Origin: Dyella jiangningensis
Lineage (GTDB): Bacteria > Pseudomonadota > Gammaproteobacteria > Xanthomonadales > Rhodanobacteraceae
Assembly (NCBI GenBank): GCA_000632805.1
Contig: CP007444.1
Span: 5,010,772 to 5,074,771 of the forward strand
DNA length: 64,000 nt
Direction of reading: 5' to 3'
Shown: positions 58,916 through 64,000 of the stretch, piece by piece
How positions within the stretch are numbered: the stretch's first letter is position 1
Layout of the letters: each line of letters starts with the position of its first letter
The notes under the pieces: model-generated
Database searches by the model: none
The model's input: the letters and a program-made list of their open reading frames with translations, nothing else
Told to the model about the DNA's origin: nothing
Position numbers and translations under genes: made by a program

Positions 58916-59752
58916 ATGACCGATTCCGTTAGCGCCAAGCCCGACGACAGCGCCCTCGTGCGCGTCCGTGGCCTGACCACGGTGCTCAATGGCAAGAAGG
59001 TCTTCGACGCGCTGGACATGGATATCCCTCGCGGCAAGATCACCGCGATCATGGGCCCCAGCGGTACCGGCAAGACCACCCTGCTCAAGCACATCACCGG
59101 CCAGATGCGCGGTGACGCCGGCGAGGTATGGGTGGACGGACACAGCGTGTCCAAGCTCTCGCGCGAGAAGCTGTTCGAGCTGCGCGAGCGCATCGGTTAC
59201 CTGTTCCAGAACTCCGCGCTGCTCACCGATTTCGACGTGTTCGAGAACGTGGCGTTTCCGTTGCGCCAGCACACCGAACTGCCGGAAGTGCTGATCCGCA
59301 ACATCGTGCTTACCAAGCTGCAGGCGGTGGGCCTGCGTGGCGCCGCCGCGCTAATGCCGTCGGAGCTGTCGGGTGGCATGGCGCGCCGTGTGGCGCTGGC
59401 GCGCGCCATCGTGTTCGATCCGATGCTGATCCTGTACGACGAGCCCTTCGTCGGCCTCGATCCCATCGCGCTGAACCAGGTGCTGAAGCTGATCCGCACG
59501 CTCAACCAGACGTTGGGCATCACCAGCGTGTTGGTGGCGCACGAGTTGGAGGCCATCAAGCAGGTCGCCGACCACATCTACCTCATCGCCAACGGCAAGG
59601 TCGTGGCGCAGGGCGACCCCAAGACCATCGCCGATGACGGTTCGCCGTGGACGCGGCAGTTTTTTGGTGGCGAGGCCGATGGCCCGGTACCGTTCCAGTA
59701 TCCCGCCGGCGACTACGCGACCTCGCTCGGTTTTCCACGGAGGGGCGCATGA
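58916..59752 (+). CDS. mlaF: MlaF, phospholipid ABC transporter ATPase
   Basis: A 278-residue ATPase of the Mla (MCE) system that keeps outer-membrane lipid asymmetry: Walker A GPSGTGKTTLL, signature ELSGGMARRVALARAI, Walker B LILYDEPFVGLDPI. The RRVALARA form of the signature is typical of MlaF. Start at ATG 58916; an upstream ATG at 58838 would add 26 unlikely residues. First gene of mlaFEDCB; overlaps mlaE (ATGA). Confidence 0.95.
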   Translation: MTDSVSAKPDDSALVRVRGLTTVLNGKKVFDALDMDIPRGKITAIMGPSGTGKTTLLKHITGQMRGDAGEVWVDGHSVSKLSREKLFELRERIGYLFQNSALLTDFDVFENVAFPLRQHTELPEVLIRNIVLTKLQAVGLRGAAALMPSELSGGMARRVALARAIVFDPMLILYDEPFVGLDPIALNQVLKLIRTLNQTLGITSVLVAHELEAIKQVADHIYLIANGKVVAQGDPKTIADDGSPWTRQFFGGEADGPVPFQYPAGDYATSLGFPRRGA

Positions 59753-60522
59753 GCCTGACCATGAGCCGCGACAACATCGTGGTGCGCTCGCTGGAGCAGA
59801 TCGGCAACTGCGGCCTGTTCCTGCTGCGCCTGCTCGGGGCGATACCTCAAAGCCTGCGCCACTACCGCGAGACGATCCGCCAGCTGTGGTTCGTCGGTGC
59901 GATGAGCCTGATCATCATCATGGTCTGCGGCCTGTTCGTGGGCATGGTGCTGGGCCTCCAGCTGTATGACGTGCTCTCGATCTTCGGTGGCACCTCGGCA
60001 ACGGGCACGGTGGTGGCCATCGCGATCTACCGCGAACTGGGCCCTGTGGTCACGGCGTTGCTGTTCGCCGGCCGTGCGGGTACGTCGGTCACCGCCGAGA
60101 TCGGCCTGATGCGCGCTACCGACCAGATCGCCGCGATGGAGATGATGGCGGTCGACCCGATCGCCTACGTCGCCGTGCCGCGTTTCATCGCCGGGATGAT
60201 CGCCATGCCGCTGCTGACCTGCGTGTTCTGCGCGATGGGCATCTTCGGCGGCCACCTGGTGGGCGTCAGCTGGCTAGGCATCGACAACGGCACCTTCTGG
60301 TCGAACATGACCGCCACCGTCGAAGTGGGCAAGGACGTGATCAACGGCGTGCTGTGGAAAAGCCTGGTGTTCGGCACCGTGGTCTCCCTGATCGCCGTGT
60401 TCCAGGGCTACACCACGCCGCCCACCAGCGAGGGCGTGGCCTACGCCACGACCCGCACCGTGGTCGCCTCGTCGATCGCCATCCTGGCGCTCGACTTCGT
60501 GCTCACCGCCTTCCTGATGTGA
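59749..60522 (+). CDS. mlaE: MlaE, phospholipid ABC transporter permease
   Basis: A 257-residue membrane protein with the MlaE/YrbE pattern: LWFVGAMSLIIIMVCGLFVGMVLGLQLYDVL, ELGPVVTALLFAGRAGTSVTAEIGLMRATDQIAAMEMM, then four further helices. It forms the membrane core of the MlaFEDB complex. Overlaps mlaF by four bases; 49 bp separate it from mlaD. Confidence 0.96.
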   Translation: MSLTMSRDNIVVRSLEQIGNCGLFLLRLLGAIPQSLRHYRETIRQLWFVGAMSLIIIMVCGLFVGMVLGLQLYDVLSIFGGTSATGTVVAIAIYRELGPVVTALLFAGRAGTSVTAEIGLMRATDQIAAMEMMAVDPIAYVAVPRFIAGMIAMPLLTCVFCAMGIFGGHLVGVSWLGIDNGTFWSNMTATVEVGKDVINGVLWKSLVFGTVVSLIAVFQGYTTPPTSEGVAYATTRTVVASSIAILALDFVLTAFLM

Positions 60523-60571
60523 GCGCCGCCATGACCGAATTCACCATCAACCTTTCATTGAGGATCGTGCC

Positions 60572-61423
60572 GTGAGCCAGAGACCGTCCTACGCCGTCGG
60601 CACCGGCCTGTTCATCGTGCTTGGCTTTGCCACGCTCGGCTATCTCGCGACCCAGACCACCTCGGTGGTCAATACCAGTCGCGGGCCGACGTATGCCATC
60701 GAGGCGCACTTCGCCAACATCGGCCAGCTCAAGGTGCGCGCGCCGGTGAAGGTGGCAGGCGTGCGCGTGGGCCAGGTGCAGTCGATCACGCTCGATCCGG
60801 GCAAGGAAACGGCCGACGTGAAGCTGGCCATCGACCAGCGCTACGACAAGATTCCCGAGGACACCGTCGCCACCATCTTCACCAGCGGCCTGTTGGGTGA
60901 CCAGTACGTGGGCCTGCAGTACGGCAACTCCAAGAAGGCGCTGGCCGACGGCGGCACGCTGTCGCTGACGCGCCCGGCGCAGCAGCTGGAAGAGATGCTG
61001 GGCAAGTTCTTCGGCGCCGGCGGCGCCGCGGACAACCTGTCCGGCAGCTATACGGTCAAGGCGCGCTTTACCAACATCGGCGCGCTGTCGGTCGGCGCCC
61101 CGGTGAAGATGGCCGGCGTGGCCATCGGCAGCGTCAAATCGGTGCAGGCCGACCCGGTCAAGCTCGATGCTGAAGTGAGCCTGTCCATCGACAAGAAGTA
61201 CAGCCAGATCCCCGACGATTCTGCCGCCGCGGTGTTCACCAGTGGTTTGATCGGCACGCAGTACGTTGCCATCCAGCCCGGCGGTTCGCCGGACATGTTG
61301 AAGGACGGTGACGAGCTCGTGCTGACCCAGTCGGCGCTGCAGATCGAAGATCTCATCGGCAAGTTCCTGGTCAATGGTTCGCCCAGCGACAAGAAGCCTG
61401 CCGACGGCGACAACAAGCATTGA
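60572..61423 (+). CDS. mlaD: MlaD-like periplasmic substrate-binding subunit with two MCE domains
   Basis: A 283-residue protein, against about 180 for E. coli MlaD. One N-terminal membrane anchor (YAVGTGLFIVLGFATLGYLA) is followed by two similar MCE domains at about 40-118 and 159-237. They share FANIGQLKVRAPVKVAGVRVG / FTNIGALSVGAPVKMAGVAIG, then YDKIPEDTVATIFTSGLLGDQYVGLQ / YSQIPDDSAAAVFTSGLIGTQYVAIQ, each with a helical tail ending LGKFF / IGKFL. This is an internal duplication. Start GTG at 60572 with AGGA upstream. It should form a hexameric ring or stacked rings for phospholipid passage. Confidence 0.93.
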   Translation: MSQRPSYAVGTGLFIVLGFATLGYLATQTTSVVNTSRGPTYAIEAHFANIGQLKVRAPVKVAGVRVGQVQSITLDPGKETADVKLAIDQRYDKIPEDTVATIFTSGLLGDQYVGLQYGNSKKALADGGTLSLTRPAQQLEEMLGKFFGAGGAADNLSGSYTVKARFTNIGALSVGAPVKMAGVAIGSVKSVQADPVKLDAEVSLSIDKKYSQIPDDSAAAVFTSGLIGTQYVAIQPGGSPDMLKDGDELVLTQSALQIEDLIGKFLVNGSPSDKKPADGDNKH

Positions 61424-61476
61424 GTCAGCACGCCACGTCCCGATATTCCCCACGGATCATCATCAGGAGTCACCCC

Positions 61477-62148
61477 ATGTTGCGTAGCCTGGCCCTTGCC
61501 ACCGCCATCGCTTTCGGCGGCGCGATCGCCGCCCCGGCGTTCGCGCAGAACGCCCCCGCCGCGGCCAATGCCCAGCAGCAGCCCGAGCAGGTGGTGCAGA
61601 CCATCGCCGACCAGCTCGCCGGCGCCATCGAAGGTCATCAGCAGCAGCTGAAGAACGATCAGGAAAAGCTGATCGCCGTGATCGACGACGTGTTCCTGCC
61701 GCACTTCGACATCGACTACGCGTCGATCCTGGTGCTCGGCCAGCATGCTCGTGAAGCCTCGCCCGAGCAGCGTGCACGCTTCGCCAAGGCGTTCTACAAC
61801 TCCATCACCCATCGCTACGCCGAAGGCCTGCTCAACTACACCCGTGGCCGCGTCAAGGTGCTGCCGTTCTCCGGCGACCTCAACGACAAGCGCACCGTGG
61901 TGCGGACGCAGGTCGTGCTCGACGACGGCAAGACCGTGGGCGTCGACTACGCCTTCCGCAAGTCGCGTGACGGCAGCTGGAAAGCCTATGACGTGATCAT
62001 CGAAGGCATCTCCTACGTCACCAACTATCGCAACCAGGTGGACGCGGAGATCCGCAAGGTCGGCATCGACCAGCTGACGACCAACCTGGAAAGCCAGGGC
62101 TCGAAGGCGCTGGAAACGATGGAAAAGGACACCAAGGGCAAGTCATGA
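61477..62148 (+). CDS. mlaC: MlaC, periplasmic phospholipid carrier
   Basis: A 223-residue protein with a signal peptide (MLRSLALATAIAFGGAIAAP, cut near AFA-QN) and the MlaC fold: IDDVFLPHFDIDYASILVLG, FAKAFYNSITHRYAEGLLNY and VDYAFRKSRDGSWKAYDVIIEGISYVTNYRNQ. It shuttles phospholipid between MlaA and MlaFEDB. Start at ATG 61477 after CAGGAG. Overlaps mlaB. Confidence 0.94.
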   Translation: MLRSLALATAIAFGGAIAAPAFAQNAPAAANAQQQPEQVVQTIADQLAGAIEGHQQQLKNDQEKLIAVIDDVFLPHFDIDYASILVLGQHAREASPEQRARFAKAFYNSITHRYAEGLLNYTRGRVKVLPFSGDLNDKRTVVRTQVVLDDGKTVGVDYAFRKSRDGSWKAYDVIIEGISYVTNYRNQVDAEIRKVGIDQLTTNLESQGSKALETMEKDTKGKS

Positions 62149-62450
62149 GCGACGCCGCCGCGCCCGTGCAGGTCGACGATCTCGCGCCCGACACCGTACG
62201 CGTGTCGGGCGTGCTCACCTTCGCCAATGCCGCCAAGGCCTTGGACGCGATCGCCGCCGCCGTGGCGCGCGACGGTCGCCAGGTGATCGACCTTTCTGGC
62301 GTGACCCGTAGCGACAGCGCCGGCCTGGCCTGCGTGCTGGCCGTGCTGGCGGGTGCGGCCGAAAAGGGGCGCGCGCTGGCCGTGCGCAACATTCCCGAAG
62401 GCATGCACCTGCTGGCCAGCGTCTGCGAAGTCGAGGGCCTGCTGGCCTGA
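62145..62450 (+). CDS. mlaB: MlaB, STAS-domain subunit
   Basis: A 101-residue STAS domain protein: VSGVLTFANAAKAL and the phosphorylation-loop-like VIDLSGVTRSDSAGLACVLAVL. MlaB binds MlaF and is needed for complex stability and activity. Last gene of the operon, ATGA overlap with mlaC; a strong terminator follows. Confidence 0.9.
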   Translation: MSDAAAPVQVDDLAPDTVRVSGVLTFANAAKALDAIAAAVARDGRQVIDLSGVTRSDSAGLACVLAVLAGAAEKGRALAVRNIPEGMHLLASVCEVEGLLA

Positions 62451-62472
62451 GCGTCCTGGGCCACCGGCAACG

Positions 62473-62499
62473 AAAAAGGGGCCCATCGGGCCCCTTTTT
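62473..62499. terminator. Bidirectional terminator between mlaB and mlaA
   Basis: Twelve-bp perfect stem AAAAAGGGGCCC / GGGCCCCTTTTT with a three-base loop and eight T on the plus side. It separates the convergent mlaB and mlaA genes. Confidence 0.92.
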
Positions 62500-62523
62500 T
62501 TTCCGCCTTCGACGCGTTCGCGT

Positions 62524-63360
62524 TCAGTTCTTGACCGGCGGCTTGCCCTGCTCGGGCTGCTTGTTCTCCCAGGTGTGCTGCTCTTCCAGCAACTCGTCGG
62601 GATCGAAGTTCTTGTCCTTCAAGCCCTGCATCTGCTCGATGAGCTCCGCCGGCGGGTTGCCGTCGTACAGCTCGTACAGGCGCTGCTGGCGGTAGGCGTC
62701 GCGCATGAACACATACGGGTCGTACGCGGACTGCAGGAAGCTTTCCGCATCGATGCCGCGCGAGCGCAGCGTGACCAGGTAGAACAGCTCAGGCAGGTAT
62801 TCCTGGCCATACTTGAAGTCGTGGTTGCGCGAGTAATAGCTCAGCGGATCGAAGAAATAGCTGTCCACCGGCAGGCGCCACACATCGCGGGCCGTGGTCG
62901 GGCCGATGAGCGGCAGCACCAGGTAGCCGCCCTCCGGCACGCCCCAGCGCGCCAGGGTGATGCCGAAATCCGTGTCCTGCAGCGGAATGCCCAACTGGCT
63001 GGCCGGATCGAAGAAGCCGCCGATGCCCAGCGTCAGGTTGACCAGGAACCGGCCCGTGCTCTGCGCTGCCTGCACCGGCCGCGCCTGAAGAAGGTCGTTG
63101 GCCACCGTGATCGGCATGCGGATGTTGGTGAAGAAGTCGCTCACCGCACGACGGACGGGCGGATTGGTCACCTTGCGGTAGCCCACCGCGACCGGGCGGA
63201 TGACCGCCTTGTCCACGGAGTCGTTGAACGCGTACATGTCCCGGTTGAACTTCTCGTAGGGATCGTCGGTACGCGGCTTGGCGATGGTGCAGCCCGCCAG
63301 CAGGGTGATCGCAACCAGGGGCAGGCTGCGCTTGAGGATAGGGAGGAGGGCGGACGGCAT
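62524..63360 (-). CDS. mlaA: MlaA (VacJ), outer-membrane phospholipid removal lipoprotein
   Basis: A 278-residue lipoprotein (LVAITLLAGCT lipobox) with DPYEKFNRDMYAFNDSVDKAVIRPVA, RVAVSDFFTNI-like segment and FGVTLARWG-like segment FGITLARWGVPEGGYLVLPLIGP, the MlaA signatures. It draws phospholipids from the outer leaflet and passes them to MlaC. The C-terminal 45 residues (EQMQGLKDKNFDPDELLEEQ...) form a polar extension. Start ATG 63360 or TTG 63369. Having mlaA next to mlaFEDCB differs from E. coli. Confidence 0.94.
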   Translation of the reverse strand: MPSALLPILKRSLPLVAITLLAGCTIAKPRTDDPYEKFNRDMYAFNDSVDKAVIRPVAVGYRKVTNPPVRRAVSDFFTNIRMPITVANDLLQARPVQAAQSTGRFLVNLTLGIGGFFDPASQLGIPLQDTDFGITLARWGVPEGGYLVLPLIGPTTARDVWRLPVDSYFFDPLSYYSRNHDFKYGQEYLPELFYLVTLRSRGIDAESFLQSAYDPYVFMRDAYRQQRLYELYDGNPPAELIEQMQGLKDKNFDPDELLEEQHTWENKQPEQGKPPVKN

Positions 63361-63486
63361 CGCTGGCAACGGTCCTAAGGGTAAGTAGAATATTGTACTG
63401 GCTGGTTTTTTATTATGTATAGTCCCTGCAGTGTTCGGGGGAACGGCTGCAGGCCGGCTGAACCGCGCATTCTACGGTTTGCTGCA

Positions 63487-63515
63487 TTGCCAGCAAAGCA
63501 GCCTCTGGCTACACT
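63487..63515 (+). promoter_or_regulatory. Likely rpoZ promoter
   Basis: TTGCCA, 17 bp, TACACT, ending 38 bp upstream of the rpoZ start: a good sigma-70 match with optimal spacing. A ribosome binding site TAAGGA lies at 63542. Confidence 0.6.
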
Positions 63516-63553
63516 GACACGCGATAAGTCGCTTTATTCTTTAAGGATTTCAG

Positions 63554-63844
63554 ATGGCCCGCATTACCGTCGAAGACTGCCTGCAGGTAGTCGACAACCG
63601 CTTTGAACTGGTGTTGATGGCGACCAAGCGCGCCCGCCAGCTCTCCAAGGGTGCCGAGCCGGCAGTTAATCCCGACCACGACAAGCCGACCGTGCTCGCC
63701 CTGCGCGAAATCGCAGACCGCCGCATCGACCAGGCCACGATCGACGAGATCGACAAGGCCGAGCGTGAGCGCGCCGAGCGCGAAGCGCTGGAGTGGGCCG
63801 CCGCCGAAGTGGACGACGACCTCTCCAAGGGCGGAGACGACTGA
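63554..63844 (+). CDS. rpoZ: RNA polymerase omega subunit
   Basis: A 96-residue protein with the omega signature MARITVEDCLQVVDNRFELVLMATKRARQL and KPTVLALREIADRRID. It assists RNA polymerase assembly and forms part of the ppGpp site. Acidic tail (EVDDDLSKGGDD). Its own promoter lies upstream because the mla genes separate it from gmk. Confidence 0.97.
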   Translation: MARITVEDCLQVVDNRFELVLMATKRARQLSKGAEPAVNPDHDKPTVLALREIADRRIDQATIDEIDKAERERAEREALEWAAAEVDDDLSKGGDD

Positions 63845-63852
63845 TGGAAGGT

Positions 63853-63921
63853 GGCGGCTGTAGACAGCGTCTCCCGAGCGCCGGCATGTCCGGCGCTTTG
63901 CGCTGTCTGGAACGTGCCGCC
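63853..63921 (+). promoter_or_regulatory. Nested stem-loop between rpoZ and the next gene
   Basis: Three nested perfect stems: GGCGGC (63853) with GCCGCC (63916), AGACAGCG (63862) with CGCTGTCT (63901), and AGCGCCGG (63877) with CCGGCGCT (63890) around loop CATGT. No T-run follows. It could be an RNA processing or stability element in the rpoZ-spoT transcript. Confidence 0.45.
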
Positions 63922-63974
63922 AGCCTGACCTGCAAACGCATGGAGGCGGTCGCCTGAGCGGGGACCGTACATCC

Positions 63975-64000
63975 ATGCCGGCCGTCACGGATTCCTCCAC
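63975..64000 (+). CDS. spoT: Start of a gene cut by the window, probably spoT
   Basis: ATG at 63975 opens a frame (MPAVTDSS) that runs off the window. Only eight codons are visible, so the identity rests on the usual rpoZ-spoT order; spoT makes and degrades ppGpp. GGGGA lies 10 bp upstream. The frame is also open further upstream, so the true start could differ. Confidence 0.4.

Noticed and set aside
60531..60575. 14-codon frame (MTEFTINLSLRIVP) whose stop overlaps the mlaD GTG start
   Set aside because: It could be a coupling leader peptide, but it has no clear ribosome binding site and the overlap can arise by chance. Too short to support.

Overview
The window is high-GC gammaproteobacterial chromosome. 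It most resembles the Rhodanobacteraceae (Dyella / Rhodanobacter / Luteibacter type, order Xanthomonadales). The grounds are a Xanthomonas-type Clp regulator, proteobacterial SpeD, a cydP-cydA-cydB-cydX operon, a Tat-type nitrous-oxide reductase cluster, and many short palindromic repeats with the core GAGCGCACCCTGTGCGCGA. No phage, insertion sequence or CRISPR array was seen. Genus placement is inference.

Layout. 1-5242: the end of a flavin oxidoreductase, two unknown genes, then trpG-trpD-trpC and a HAD phosphatase. 5243-8924: a MarR-GNAT fusion, the Clp/CRP regulator, speD behind a folded leader, then 680 bp of repeats. 8925-11923: coq7 with an overlapping iron-sulfur protein, rplM-rpsI, and tRNA-Gln whose 3' end is built into a terminator hairpin. 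11940-12865 has no convincing gene. 12866-16898: small membrane proteins, a GYF-domain membrane protein and an MFS exporter. 16926-21473: rpiA, an EVE protein, fau, a 6S RNA gene found by synteny and fold, zapA and a ZapA-linked coiled-coil gene, facing ygfB-pepP.

21498-35930 is an accessory catabolic region on the minus strand: TonB-dependent receptor, secreted serine hydrolase, ribokinase, a large SUMF1-type fusion protein, a GH127 beta-L-arabinofuranosidase and a CaiB-type CoA-transferase. Behind the receptor lie a LysR regulator, a symporter with a fused periplasmic beta-propeller-like domain, and a CitE-like CoA lyase. The GH127 and SUMF1 proteins lack signal peptides, so uptake followed by cytoplasmic breakdown of an arabinofuranoside-like glycan is the best reading; the substrate is unknown.

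36225-39330 encodes cytochrome bd with both small subunits. Then come pepQ, a second copy of the long repeat, and a PilZ / DUF1631 pair. 44372-54559 is a complete nos cluster: apbE (nosX) and nosZ on the minus strand, diverging from a lipoprotein cytochrome c, nosR, nosD, nosF, nosY, nosL and one uncharacterised gene. It should allow N2O respiration; no nitrite or NO reductase is in the window.

54569-64000: hemW-rdgB-rph facing yicC-gmk, then the mlaFEDCB phospholipid-transport operon and convergent mlaA, placed between gmk and rpoZ. MlaD here has two MCE domains instead of one. The window ends in the first codons of a gene that by position should be spoT.
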